DNA from: an uncultured Alphaproteobacteria bacterium
GTDB taxonomy: Bacteria > Pseudomonadota > Alphaproteobacteria > MPNO01 > UBA830
DNA length: 39,757 bases
Assembly (NCBI GenBank): GCA_913046035.1
Contig: CAJWSW010000020.1
Span: 1 to 39,757 of the forward strand
Direction of reading: 5' to 3'
Shown here: in pieces, positions 1 to 8,624 of the stretch
Position numbering within the stretch: position 1 is the stretch's first letter
Layout of the letters: each line of letters begins with the position of its first letter
Notes under the pieces: generated by a model
What the model saw: the letters and a program-made list of their open reading frames with translations, nothing else
What the model was told of the DNA's origin: nothing
Database searches by the model: none
Translations under genes and position numbers: made by a program

Positions 1-60
1 TTGCATGTGTTAGGCCTGCCGCCAGCGTTCGTTCTGAGCCAGGATCAAACTCTCAAGTTT
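1..60 (-). rRNA. 16S ribosomal RNA, 5' end only
   Basis: The reverse complement of positions 34-53 is the universal 27F priming site near the 5' end of bacterial 16S rRNA (E. coli positions 8-27), so nucleotide 1 of the mature RNA falls near position 60. The bases that follow toward position 1 (GAACGAACGCTGGCGGCAGG) continue as in alphaproteobacterial 16S genes. The gene is transcribed leftward and runs out of the window, so only about the first 60 nt are present. This is direct sequence recognition; finer taxonomy is not possible from so short a piece. Confidence 0.97.
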
Positions 61-320
61 GATATTACCTCAATTCATTTCCGCCGAAGCGGACATGAAC
101 TAGGAAATAACGAGATCCATCTCAAGCAAATTACGCATGACTTAATAGTTAGCCGGATGCGCACTTGGAGACGGTGCTCGGTATAAACCTAACGCCGCCG
201 CCTGCGCATCCCTTCCATTATAAACAATGACAAAGAGCAACTCCGAAAACAATTGCCATCACAATTCGACGACAGTCGTATTCAGCAAACAAAAACGCCT
301 TGGGACATCCCGTGGCGCGG
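61..320 (-). other. rRNA operon leader with boxA-like antitermination element
   Basis: This is the transcribed leader between the inferred rrn start point (near 320) and the 16S 5' end. On the minus strand positions 226-239 read TGCTCTTTGTCATT. This matches the boxA core TGCTCTTT found in rRNA leaders, where the Nus factor complex binds to prevent premature termination. No convincing protein-coding frame is present. The leader length of about 260 nt is normal. The boxA assignment rests on motif and position; the remaining leader probably holds processing stems that I did not resolve. Confidence 0.7.
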
Positions 321-326
321 ATGAGG

Positions 327-356
327 GTTATATTTGGTGTAACCCCAACCTGTCAA
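327..356 (-). promoter_or_regulatory. Sigma-70 rrn promoter
   Basis: On the minus strand a perfect -35 hexamer TTGACA (351-356) is followed after 18 bp by TATAAC (327-332), five of six matches to the -10 consensus. Directly upstream, about 361-420, is a strongly A/T-rich tract with long A and T runs that resembles an UP element. Transcription would start near 320 and run leftward into the 16S gene. Position, strand and strength fit an rRNA promoter. Confidence 0.85.
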
Positions 357-621
357 ATCATTTCGCCACATTTTTTATCAAAAAAAAAAATTTTTTAATA
401 AAATCCAAAATTCATTAATTTGTACCCAGACTTTCACTCCCCTTTAACCTAGAATCCGATGATTGCTGTTCTAAACCTCAGCGATTCGCGCTCGCTGCCT
501 ACTTCAAAAGCACCAATTCTCTGCCCACTTCAGCGCGCCTCTCAATTGCCGCTCGCAATTTTTTCGTAATTGGCTCGAATCATATTCGTTAAATTCAGAC
601 ATCTCGTGGTATATTTATGCA
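357..621. other. Intergenic region between rrn promoter and lipoprotein gene
   Basis: The left part (to about 420) is the A/T-rich upstream element of the rrn promoter. From about 421 to 621 I see no gene, repeat or clear hairpin. The region should hold the promoter for the rightward lipoprotein gene, but I could not identify one with confidence. Confidence 0.5.
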
Positions 622-1143
622 ATGAATCATGCAGAAAACCGAAAACTCACCGCTCGGGTTTACCTTGCAGCCTTTATAGCAGTGTTCGCTGTACCATCAT
701 GCACACCGCATGACGGTCCACCGCCTTCAGATACAGGCACATCCGCAGCGGGCGCACGAAACAATGTTGGTTTTGCGCAATTTCCCGATATCGCTGTGCC
801 AGCTGGTGCGACGATGGATGTTGAACGCTCTCTCGTACTCGGCGCTAGGGAAGCATGGATCGGGCGCTTGTCAATAAATACGAGCCAGTCACCAACAGTT
901 TCCTATGATTTTTTCCTCCGGGAAATGCCGAAATATCGATGGGAAGAGATTACTACCGTGCGTTCGGAGATCAGTGTACTTACTTTCAGCCGCGACGGTC
1001 GTGTTGCAACTATACAGATCAGAAAAAAGACCCTTGGCGGATCGAAAATCGACGTCACAGTCTCGCCACGCGGCGCTCCTCAGTCACCGTCATTACCGTT
1101 GTCATCGGCGCCTGCAAAAGAAATTACTCCCAATCTGAAATAG
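622..1143 (+). CDS. Putative lipoprotein of unknown function
   Basis: This 173-residue protein starts with a charged segment, then a hydrophobic stretch (about residues 12-25) ending in VPSC, a weak lipobox with the candidate lipidated cysteine at residue 27. A Ser/Pro/Gly-rich linker follows. The rest (about 50-150) looks like a compact globular domain with alternating hydrophobic strands; I do not recognise its family. The C-terminus is Pro/Ser rich. It would sit in the periplasm or on the inner face of the outer membrane. The ATG lacks a clear Shine-Dalgarno sequence. It is divergent from the rRNA operon and precedes the flavin oxidoreductase gene by about 90 bp. The gene is convincing as coding; the function is unknown. 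Confidence 0.7.
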   Translation: MNHAENRKLTARVYLAAFIAVFAVPSCTPHDGPPPSDTGTSAAGARNNVGFAQFPDIAVPAGATMDVERSLVLGAREAWIGRLSINTSQSPTVSYDFFLREMPKYRWEEITTVRSEISVLTFSRDGRVATIQIRKKTLGGSKIDVTVSPRGAPQSPSLPLSSAPAKEITPNLK

Positions 1144-1230
1144 GGATTCAAGGCATCAAGCTCATCTACAATGTTTGCAGTTATTATTTCAAACTAAAAC
1201 GAGTTTTCTTTCTCGTGCAGGAGAGCCCAG

Positions 1231-2712
1231 ATGTGGCGACCGCCTCAACGAATAAAGTGGGTACCGCAGCCCGGCGAATGGCCAGACCAGAAAACGGCTG
1301 CAAAATCCCGACTGTTTAGCCAAGTTAACCTTGGCCCCGTATCACTAGAGCAACGGACTTGGATCCCTGCAATGGTCCCGTGGCGTGCGACGGGAGATGG
1401 AGAGGTCACGCCGGCAGTACTTGATTGGTATGCACGGTTCGCCCGCGGGCGCCCTGGAGCGATCGTGGTCGAGGCTACCGGTATTCGTGATATTCCATCT
1501 GGCCCCCTGCTTCGGATCAGCAACGACAGTTACATTGACGGATTGAGGCGCCTTGTCGACATTGTACGTGAAGCCAGTGATGGCCATACTAAATTATTTA
1601 TCCAGTGTATCGACTTCCTCTCTATTCGGCGCCGACCAGACCCCGAGAGGTTTCTCAAAGAATTTTTGAGAATTACAGATTCTTATAGGGAAACTCTCGA
1701 TGCGAAGGATTGGGATGAACGTCAAATTCGCGACTATCTTGTTTCGCTAGATGAGGCGAGCCTCGCGAAAATACTTGATGAGCGCGATCTCGAAAGTTTG
1801 CGCATGGGATATCGCGAGCGGGTCACAGACATGCACTTGCCGCAAATCGCTGAGCTACCAAAGGTTCTGCCCGACTTATTTGCAGAGGCAGCACTTCGCG
1901 CTAAAAAAGCAGGTTTTGACGGGGTTGAGCTTCACTACGCGCATGCTTACACGATGTCGTCCTTTCTCTCACGTCTTAACACCCGAAACGATGGGTATGG
2001 AGGACCATTAAAAAACCGGCTGAGACTACCCCTCGAGGTCTTAAATGCGGTGCGCATCGCAGTGGGTAAAGATTATACGCTTGGGTGCCGTTATCTTGCC
2101 GATGATATCGTTGCCGGAGGCAACACAGTCGAAGATGCGGCCCAAATCGGGGTCGCATTTGCGGAAGCAGGAATGAATTTTCTGTCACTTTCGCGCGGTG
2201 GCCGTTTCGAAGATGCAAAGCAACCCTCAGTAGGGGCCGCCGCATATCCCTATACGGGCCCTAGTGGTTATGAGTGCATGCCGCAGTACTATTCAGATGA
2301 GAGGGGACCTTTTGGTCGAAATATTGAGCCGGCCGCACAGATCCGGAACGCCATCCGTGCAGCAGGGTATAAAACGCCTGTGATAGTAACGGGTGGCGTC
2401 CACGGGTTTAATCAGGCTGAAGCGATTTTGTCTTCGGGCAAGGGCGATATAGTAGGATTTGCGCGACAAGCATTAGCAGATCCGGACTGGTTTTTGAAGG
2501 TGCGCCTTGGCCGGGGCTCAGAAAACATTGTGTGCGAATACACCAATTACTGCGAGGCGTTAGACCAGAAGCACGTGCCGGTCACCTGCAAACTTTGGGA
2601 TCGTGTGGATATGGACGAGAAGGAAATTCTGAAGACGTTCGACGGAAAGCGCCGCCTCACAGCTCCCATTTGGGAAAGGGACATGGATATTGACGAAGCC
2701 TTACAAGGCTGA
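1231..2712 (+). CDS. NADH:flavin oxidoreductase, Old Yellow Enzyme family
   Basis: This is a 493-residue TIM-barrel FMN protein of the OYE/2,4-dienoyl-CoA reductase group, which reduces activated C=C bonds using NAD(P)H. The family signature is clear: HYAH (His235, His238), then FLSR.LN.RNDGYGG around 245-258. Near 400 the VTGGV and IVGFARQALADPDW motifs supply FMN phosphate contacts. The C-terminal part has scattered cysteines (CEYTNYC) but not the CxxCxxxC iron-sulfur cluster and pyridine-nucleotide domain of full FadH, so it is the short form. An AGGAG ribosome site sits about 7 bp before the ATG. It converges with the aldehyde dehydrogenase gene. The substrate is unknown; a role in reducing an unsaturated ring-cleavage product is inference. 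Confidence 0.88.
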   Translation: MWRPPQRIKWVPQPGEWPDQKTAAKSRLFSQVNLGPVSLEQRTWIPAMVPWRATGDGEVTPAVLDWYARFARGRPGAIVVEATGIRDIPSGPLLRISNDSYIDGLRRLVDIVREASDGHTKLFIQCIDFLSIRRRPDPERFLKEFLRITDSYRETLDAKDWDERQIRDYLVSLDEASLAKILDERDLESLRMGYRERVTDMHLPQIAELPKVLPDLFAEAALRAKKAGFDGVELHYAHAYTMSSFLSRLNTRNDGYGGPLKNRLRLPLEVLNAVRIAVGKDYTLGCRYLADDIVAGGNTVEDAAQIGVAFAEAGMNFLSLSRGGRFEDAKQPSVGAAAYPYTGPSGYECMPQYYSDERGPFGRNIEPAAQIRNAIRAAGYKTPVIVTGGVHGFNQAEAILSSGKGDIVGFARQALADPDWFLKVRLGRGSENIVCEYTNYCEALDQKHVPVTCKLWDRVDMDEKEILKTFDGKRRLTAPIWERDMDIDEALQG

Positions 2713-2814
2713 ATCCTGCATACCCCTATAATCTTCATCTGTCCAAATTTAATAAGGGCCCCTATTTGAAAAAGCACTAATATTTTCGTCGCTAATCGAC
2801 AGGCCGCGGCCATT

Positions 2815-4314
2815 TTAACGAAGAACAAAAGGATTCGGTGCTTCGGCGTTAGATGTTTCGATCCAGACCGATTTGTGCTGCAGGTATTCCTTAATCATTT
2901 CTTTTCCACTCTCGCGCCCAATGCCAGATTTCTTGTAACCACCAAACGGCGACAGATAACTGACAGCCCTGTATGTATTCACCCATACCGTCCCAGCGCG
3001 CAGCTTCTCCGCCATGGTGATTGCGCGACCAATATTTTGGGTCCATACACCGGCTGCGAGGCCGTATATGACATCGTTACCGACTTTTATAGCTTCATCA
3101 TCATCCTCGAATGGTATTACAGACAACACGGGCCCAAAGACCTCTTCTTGCGCAATGCGCATCTCGTTTTTTACGCCCGTGAATATCGTCGGTTCGACAA
3201 ACCAACCTTCACCTATTTCCGGCCCGTTTGGCGTGCCACCGCCAAGAACTGCCTCAGCCCCCTCTCCTTTAGCAATGTCTATATAATCAAGCACCTTTTT
3301 AAATTGCGGAACATTGGTTACGGGGCCGACTTGAGTATCAAAACTTGACGGATCGCCAATTTTAGCAGACCTGCCAAGTTCGACTAATTTCTCGACGAAT
3401 TCATCATGGATTGATTTCTGCACCAATAGACGCGAACCCGCGATACATGTTTGCCCCGTCGCGGCGAAAATGCCGGAAATCACCCCTTTAACGGCATTAT
3501 CTATATGCGCATCAGCGAAGACTATATTCGGCGATTTTCCACCGAGTTCCATTGTTACTTTCTTCATGTGTTTTGCGGCCTGAGCATAGATGGCGGAGCC
3601 CGTCACATCGGAGCCGGTGAACGCTACCTTAGCCACTTTAGGATGATCTACTAACGGACTTCCCGCCTCGGCCCCAAATCCGGTTACGACATTGATGACG
3701 CCAGGAGGAAAGACCTGCTCGACGATTTTCATAAACTCAAGAGTTGACGCAGAGGTGTACTCAGACGGCTTAATCACGGCGGTGTTACCAGCCGCCAATA
3801 GCGGTGCGAGCTTCCAGGCTAATAAGAGCAGCGGCGAATTCCACGGTACAATGCATGCACAGACGCCAAGCGGCTCCCAAACCGTATAGTTAAAGTGACC
3901 CGGTTTATCGATTGGAATTACAGAACCCTCGATTTTATCGCACAAACCGGCGTAATAATAATACCACTGCGCTAAATACTTACATTGAGCGTTCATTTCG
4001 GCGATCAACTTGCCATTATCACGGACTTCAATCTGCGCGAGGTGATCAGCCCTCTCTGAGATCAGATCTGCAAATTTTCGGATCATATGGCCGCGAGCCG
4101 TGGCGGTGAGCGCAGGCCATTCTCCGCTATTAAAAGCTTTATCAGCGGCTTCCACCGCGTGATCGACGTCGTCTGCGCCGCCCTTTGGCATCAACGCCCA
4201 AGGCTGAGCCGTATACGGATTATATGACTCAAACGTCTCGCCCGAGACAGAGTCTACCCATTCGCCACCTATGAACATTTTGTATTTGATTAACGCTTCG
4301 ACACCAGAATCCAT
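2815..4314 (-). CDS. NAD(P)-dependent aldehyde dehydrogenase
   Basis: This 499-residue member of the aldehyde dehydrogenase superfamily oxidises an aldehyde to the acid. Visible landmarks are PWNSP with the oxyanion Asn159, the IKPSE coenzyme motif near 181, FTGS near 232, the general base Glu256 in ELGGKS, and the nucleophile Cys290 in GQTCIAGSR. Length is normal for the family. I chose the ATG at 4314 because GAGGGA lies just upstream of it; an ATG four codons earlier (4326) would also be in frame. It is the last gene of the long minus-strand train, about 100 bp after the ThDP decarboxylase beta subunit. That position suggests it oxidises the aldehyde released by that decarboxylase, which is inference. 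Confidence 0.93.
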   Translation of the reverse strand: MDSGVEALIKYKMFIGGEWVDSVSGETFESYNPYTAQPWALMPKGGADDVDHAVEAADKAFNSGEWPALTATARGHMIRKFADLISERADHLAQIEVRDNGKLIAEMNAQCKYLAQWYYYYAGLCDKIEGSVIPIDKPGHFNYTVWEPLGVCACIVPWNSPLLLLAWKLAPLLAAGNTAVIKPSEYTSASTLEFMKIVEQVFPPGVINVVTGFGAEAGSPLVDHPKVAKVAFTGSDVTGSAIYAQAAKHMKKVTMELGGKSPNIVFADAHIDNAVKGVISGIFAATGQTCIAGSRLLVQKSIHDEFVEKLVELGRSAKIGDPSSFDTQVGPVTNVPQFKKVLDYIDIAKGEGAEAVLGGGTPNGPEIGEGWFVEPTIFTGVKNEMRIAQEEVFGPVLSVIPFEDDDEAIKVGNDVIYGLAAGVWTQNIGRAITMAEKLRAGTVWVNTYRAVSYLSPFGGYKKSGIGRESGKEMIKEYLQHKSVWIETSNAEAPNPFVLR

Positions 4315-4415
4315 AATGTCCCTCATGTTTTTGTATAACCGCGAATAGCTTTTAGGTTATCCGAAGGATTGACTATTTGGCAAAAAATTCGGATCCGCCA
4401 GCGTGTGTCGTCCAT

Positions 4416-5015
4416 TCAATCAAACGCACGAGCCCCAAGAACAGCCTCACGAAACCGCCCACGGATTGCAGTACCATCGCGAAGTGGCAAAACCATGGGG
4501 ACACGGTCAGTGTTGACCTTCACATCAACAAACACCGGCCCGTCCGTTTCATAAAGATGCGGAATAGCGCCTTCAATTCCTTGCTTCGACCAAACCGTCT
4601 GCGTCTCGGCGAAACCGGCCCCGGCAGCCATTGCCGCGAGGTCCACGCCGTGACCGGTATGAGTCTCTTGCATCCCAGTCTCGCCATATCTCTGGTTATC
4701 AATAACGCAAATAGCTAGGTTCAATGGTGCTGCAGCCCCTATGGTAGCTAAGCTACCGAGACCCATCAGCATTTCTCCGTCCCCTGTAAGGACTATAATA
4801 CGGCGTTTGGGTTGCGCCCGAGCCAGCCCCAGCGCCGTCATAGCCGCGCCACCCATACCACCCCACAAATAAAAATTATTAGGATGATCGCCGGCCGCTG
4901 CGGCGTCCCATGTCGTGGAACCCAGCCCCGTAACTATCAAGGCATCCCCGCGATCGCGCAAAATGTTGGAAACGACGTCACGCCGGTTGAGCGTAATCCT
5001 CCTGTTTGATTTCAT
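4416..5015 (-). CDS. ThDP-dependent 2-oxo-acid decarboxylase, beta (pyrophosphate-binding) subunit, ComE-like
   Basis: This 199-residue protein is the PP domain of a split thiamine diphosphate enzyme, like sulfopyruvate decarboxylase beta (ComE) or the C-terminal half of phosphonopyruvate decarboxylase. The cofactor motif is visible: GDG at 78-80, then DN at 106-107, which ligate magnesium and the diphosphate. WGGMGGAAMTALGLA near 51-65 is also typical. Its ATG overlaps the stop of the alpha subunit as ATGA, so the two are translationally coupled and surely form one enzyme. The substrate cannot be assigned: sulfopyruvate, phosphonopyruvate and simple 2-oxo acids are all used in the family, and no sulfonate or phosphonate gene is nearby. 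Confidence 0.88.
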   Translation of the reverse strand: MKSNRRITLNRRDVVSNILRDRGDALIVTGLGSTTWDAAAAGDHPNNFYLWGGMGGAAMTALGLARAQPKRRIIVLTGDGEMLMGLGSLATIGAAAPLNLAICVIDNQRYGETGMQETHTGHGVDLAAMAAGAGFAETQTVWSKQGIEGAIPHLYETDGPVFVDVKVNTDRVPMVLPLRDGTAIRGRFREAVLGARAFD

Positions 5016-5551
5016 TTTTTCCGCCAGTCCTTAAACCCCACAACACGCTGGCCGATCAGCACTGCTGCAGGTCTATAAGCATTAAATGCGATCTGCGACG
5101 CGGCATAAACCGTCTCGGTAAGGTCGCCAGCTTCGTCGACGTGATACACAATCACCCCGGCGTCCTCAAGCGCCTTCGCGGTTCCTTGACCCATTGGAAT
5201 CTGCCACGGGTTGAATTCCCCCCACTCGCCTCGCATTGTCACCAACATTAATAGCGGGGAGCGGGTCTCCTGAATGACTGAAAGCATATTAATGCAGTTA
5301 CCAACCCCGGACGACTGCATAAGCAAAACGCTGCGTTCACCGCCCAACCACGCCCCAAGCGCCAGCGCGACCCCTTCCTCCTCTGTAGTCAGCCGCGTAG
5401 TCTTCAAGTGATCGTCCGCAAGGCATGTGCTGATAAGGTCAGCATGCCCGGCATCCGGCACATAAGATACCTGCGCGATATCAGCGTCTTTTAAGGTCTT
5501 GAAAACCTGCGCCGACCATTTCGAAACCGGCTTTTTATTTTTTGTTACCAT
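5012..5551 (-). CDS. ThDP-dependent 2-oxo-acid decarboxylase, alpha (pyrimidine-binding) subunit, ComD-like
   Basis: This 179-residue protein is the PYR domain of the same split enzyme. VPDAGHADLI near 31-40 and TTEEEGVALALGAWLGG near 55-71 are typical. One of Glu57-59 would be the glutamate that activates the aminopyrimidine ring. SSGVGNCIN near 105-115 is the conserved segment facing the active site. The start is well supported by AGGAA a few bases before the ATG. About 215 bp separate it from the upstream crotonase gene, the largest gap in this train, so a promoter of its own is possible, though I found none that was convincing. Together with the 4416-5015 gene it should decarboxylate a 2-oxo acid to an aldehyde. 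Confidence 0.87.
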   Translation of the reverse strand: MVTKNKKPVSKWSAQVFKTLKDADIAQVSYVPDAGHADLISTCLADDHLKTTRLTTEEEGVALALGAWLGGERSVLLMQSSGVGNCINMLSVIQETRSPLLMLVTMRGEWGEFNPWQIPMGQGTAKALEDAGVIVYHVDEAGDLTETVYAASQIAFNAYRPAAVLIGQRVVGFKDWRKK

Positions 5552-5767
5552 CGAAATTCCTGCCGCTAGCCCACGTAAATTAGTGGTACATCGACGTCTC
5601 TATTATCCGAGTCCTGTTCCGAGCACAATCTTCACCTGGACAGGAAATAAACTATCTGCCCTACGCGAGGAAAAAATCGCGGCCTACCTCAATTTGATTT
5701 CGGTCTAAATCCACTCAATTGCCGTCACCGGTTCTTCCTGCGACATCATACGTTATTCTTCGCAGCC

Positions 5768-6583
5768 TCACTCGCCTTTGAATTTGGCTTTCCGGCGTTC
5801 GGCAAAAGCGGCGATGCCCTCTGAGTAATCATGAGTCCATCTTAGTTTTTCGTAGGAGTGCCCTTCGACTTCCAACGATGTCTTAAGCGGTGAGTCATAC
5901 GCAGAATTTATGACTTTCTTTAGTGACGCTAACGCGATAGGTGAGAGCGCGTTCAGCTTACCAGCATACTCTTCAACCATGGTCTGCAAGGCTGCCGCAT
6001 CCTCCGCAACGTTTGTAAGCAATCCCCATTCATGTGCTTTTATCGCCGAAATACGGGTACCAAGCATTACCATATCCTTAGCACGTGTGAGCCCAGCAAT
6101 TCTTGCTACTCGAACACTGCCTCCGGATCCGGGCATCTGACCAAGAGAACTCTCGGGCAACCCCACCAGAGTGTCTTTAGTAGCAAAGCGAAAGTCGCAT
6201 GCCATAGCCAGCTCAAACCCGACTCCGAAAGCATATTTTTCCATCGCAACGATTACCGGTTTATCAGCACGCTCGGGAGCACCTATGTTCCAGTGCAGAT
6301 CTGACATCTTATTTTTCGGGATATCGGGGAAGGCCTTTACATCGCCACCAGAAGTGTAAACACCGTTGGCACCTTTGATCACAATAACCCCTATGTCCGC
6401 ATCCTCATCCATCTCCTCAATCAGTGCGCGGATCTGATGGCGACCGGTATAAGAGACTATATTAAGCGGATCTCGGTCGAGTATAAGGTAGCCGATACGC
6501 TTTTCCACGTCGACATCCACTCGAAGCCCGTCAAGGCTCTCCAACACAGATGCTCGCTGTTCTGCGTAATTTTTCTCTGCCAT
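5768..6583 (-). CDS. Enoyl-CoA hydratase/isomerase family protein (crotonase)
   Basis: This 271-residue crotonase-fold protein acts on a CoA thioester. Both acid/base residues of true hydratases are present: Glu124 in GFELAMACDF and Glu144 in LPESSLGQMPGSGG. Oxyanion-hole segments are TSGGDVKAF (78-86) and AFGVGFE (118-124). The N-terminal DRDPLNIV motif resembles dienoyl-CoA and cyclic-acyl-CoA hydratases, but exact chemistry cannot be told. It starts 14 bp after the acyl-CoA ligase stop, behind an AGGGAGAG ribosome site, so it very likely processes a CoA ester made by that ligase. Confidence 0.9.
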   Translation of the reverse strand: MAEKNYAEQRASVLESLDGLRVDVDVEKRIGYLILDRDPLNIVSYTGRHQIRALIEEMDEDADIGVIVIKGANGVYTSGGDVKAFPDIPKNKMSDLHWNIGAPERADKPVIVAMEKYAFGVGFELAMACDFRFATKDTLVGLPESSLGQMPGSGGSVRVARIAGLTRAKDMVMLGTRISAIKAHEWGLLTNVAEDAAALQTMVEEYAGKLNALSPIALASLKKVINSAYDSPLKTSLEVEGHSYEKLRWTHDYSEGIAAFAERRKAKFKGE

Positions 6584-6597
6584 TTTTCTCTCCCTGA

Positions 6598-8142
6598 TTA
6601 AAGCGTGCTTTCGAATTCGCCGTTCAGTTCGTATGCGCCATCACGAAGATAACGACGCAATAACTTGCCCGCGGCCGATCGGGGGATCTCTTTTACGAAG
6701 ACGTAATCACGTGGCCTTTTGAAACGGGCGAGCGGGCTATTAAGACACCAGGCATCCAAGGTTTCAGCCGAACAAACTTGGGAAGCAGGCTCTACAAAGG
6801 CTACAATGCGGGCCCCCATGCGCTCGTCAGGTATTCCGATGACTGCCACCTGCTCAACATCAGGCGACTTTGCCAGAATATCCTCCACTTCTTCGGGATA
6901 AATGTTTTCACCGCCCGAAATAACCATGTCGTCAACACGCCCCGCCACGAATAATTCTCCATCCTTGTCGAAGTAACCGAGATCGCCGGTAAAATACCAT
7001 CCGTCGCGTATAGACTTTGCATCAGCGTCAGGCCGTTTCCAATAACCTGTGAAAGCTTCCATCCCATCCATCGGAGCAATTATTTCGCCTGATTGTCCGT
7101 CCGGAACTATATCGTGAGGCGTACTTTGTCCATCTGGATCCGGCGTCACAACACGCAGCATCTGGCCGATACCGGCGCGTCCAGCGCAGCCCGGTTTATC
7201 TGCTACGTGGTCACACACCGCAAAACAAAATATTTCGCTCGAACCATAAAAATTAATGAAATGGCGGGGACTAAATTCGTCAGCGCAAAGTATAGTCAAG
7301 GCAGATGTCATTGCCATGCCTGCATAGGCAATATTCTGCGCAGATAATAAATCATATTTGCTTCGCTCAGGGTGGTGCAATATGTCATGAAACATAGTTG
7401 GAACCAAGAAAAGTGTGTCTATCTTTTCTTCTTGGACAAGACGCATGGCGTCTTCCGGATCCCAAACCGATAGACAGACCAACTTGCTGTTTAACAACAG
7501 ACACATGAGCATGGATCTCACGCCCATCGTATGAAACATAGGCATCACACCAAGGGTCGATTCCCCGTGCTTATAGCACAACTGCGCGACGCAGTGCGTA
7601 GCCGCCAACCGCTCAGCACGATGGGAGCGAGGCACGCCTTTAGGCCGGCCTGTCGTGCCAGAGGTATATAGCATCAGAGAGATCTCAGCTTCAGATATTT
7701 TCGATGGACAATTAACCGGATGAGCCTCGAGGAGTGTTGCAAAATCATCGTCGTCGATGTTGTAGGCCGCAATGCTGCCATCGACCATCCGACTAAGTGC
7801 CATATCCACCGCTTCCTTCGAGCGCGTCTCGAAGGCAACCGCTACCGCCTCAGCGTCTGCCAACACATAAGCCACCTCCTCGCCAGTAGCTCGCCAGTTA
7901 AACGGCGTGAAGATGACGCCCAACATTTGACAAGCCCAGTAAAGCGTTGCCGTCTCGAAACGGTTAGAAAGTATCGAGACAAAATGATCGCCGTGCTTTA
8001 TGCCGCTATGCTTGAGACCACCAGCGACAGCGCAAATGTCCTCATACCATTCTGCATAAGTTCTGCGCGTGTCACCATCGACAATAGCTTCAACATTACG
8101 CTCACGGAGCATTTGCCGATAGAAAACCTCGCCAAGGTTCAT
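6598..8142 (-). CDS. AMP-forming acyl-CoA synthetase (ANL superfamily ligase)
   Basis: This 514-residue protein activates a carboxylic acid to its CoA thioester through an acyl-adenylate. The P-loop YTSGTTGRPKG lies at 159-169, followed by the FYGSSE motif in the middle of the protein, TGDLGYFDKDGE near 390, GRVDDMVISGGENIYPEEVE at the hinge, and the catalytic lysine at about 493 in RSAAGKLLR. Length and motif order match medium-chain or aromatic acid ligases. Its ATG overlaps the stop of the 2Fe-2S subunit gene (ATGA). The position suggests it activates the product of the Mo-hydroxylase, which is inference. The substrate pocket cannot be read confidently. Confidence 0.92.
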   Translation of the reverse strand: MNLGEVFYRQMLRERNVEAIVDGDTRRTYAEWYEDICAVAGGLKHSGIKHGDHFVSILSNRFETATLYWACQMLGVIFTPFNWRATGEEVAYVLADAEAVAVAFETRSKEAVDMALSRMVDGSIAAYNIDDDDFATLLEAHPVNCPSKISEAEISLMLYTSGTTGRPKGVPRSHRAERLAATHCVAQLCYKHGESTLGVMPMFHTMGVRSMLMCLLLNSKLVCLSVWDPEDAMRLVQEEKIDTLFLVPTMFHDILHHPERSKYDLLSAQNIAYAGMAMTSALTILCADEFSPRHFINFYGSSEIFCFAVCDHVADKPGCAGRAGIGQMLRVVTPDPDGQSTPHDIVPDGQSGEIIAPMDGMEAFTGYWKRPDADAKSIRDGWYFTGDLGYFDKDGELFVAGRVDDMVISGGENIYPEEVEDILAKSPDVEQVAVIGIPDERMGARIVAFVEPASQVCSAETLDAWCLNSPLARFKRPRDYVFVKEIPRSAAGKLLRRYLRDGAYELNGEFESTL

Positions 8143-8624
8143 TGTCCGCTAGCCTGGAAGATCGCTCGCACGATCTGCTCGTAGCCTGTGCACCGGCAAA
8201 TGTGACCGGAGAGCATTTCCTTGATTTCATCGCGATCTGGCTTTGGGTTATCCTGTAGAAATTTTGTTGCCGACATTAAAATACCTGCGGTACAAAAACC
8301 ACATTGCAACGCTCCGTTTTCATTGAATGCTTTTTGTAGCGTGTTCAATTTACCATCCGGCTCGGCCAACCCTTCTACAGTTCGAAGTTCCAAGCCATCA
8401 CACTGCACCGCGTACCTTAGACAACTGCGGGTAGCGACGTCGTCGATTATTATAGTGCAAGCACCACACACGCCATGTTCGCAACCAACATGTGTCCCGT
8501 ACATACCCATTTCGTGCCGCAAAAAATCTGTCAGCAAAAGACGAGGTTGCGCATAGCCCGATACCAACTTCCCGTTAACTGTGAGCGTTACGCGCTGCTT
8601 CTGATCAGGCTTGATACGAAGCAT
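8139..8624 (-). CDS. Molybdenum hydroxylase small subunit, two [2Fe-2S] clusters (CoxS-like)
   Basis: This 161-residue iron-sulfur subunit belongs to the xanthine dehydrogenase/CO dehydrogenase family. The plant-ferredoxin-like cluster is bound by Cys48, Cys53, Cys56 and Cys68. The second cluster is bound by Cys108, Cys111, Cys143 and Cys145 in QCGFCTAG and CRCTGY. It passes electrons from the molybdenum centre to the FAD subunit. The start overlaps the FAD-subunit stop as TGATG, and its own stop overlaps the ligase start. All eight ligands are intact. Confidence 0.95.
   Translation of the reverse strand: MLRIKPDQKQRVTLTVNGKLVSGYAQPRLLLTDFLRHEMGMYGTHVGCEHGVCGACTIIIDDVATRSCLRYAVQCDGLELRTVEGLAEPDGKLNTLQKAFNENGALQCGFCTAGILMSATKFLQDNPKPDRDEIKEMLSGHICRCTGYEQIVRAIFQASGQ

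Noticed and set aside
1-186. Open frame across the left edge
   Set aside because: It covers the 16S rRNA 5' end and leader in antisense; it is not a protein gene.
368-405. Long A and T runs as an intrinsic terminator
   Set aside because: The tract lacks a GC stem and sits immediately upstream of the rrn -35 box, so an UP-element role is more likely.
2748-2765. Short palindrome AATAAGGG/CCCCTATT between convergent genes as a bidirectional terminator
   Set aside because: There is almost no loop and the pairing is imperfect; too weak to annotate.
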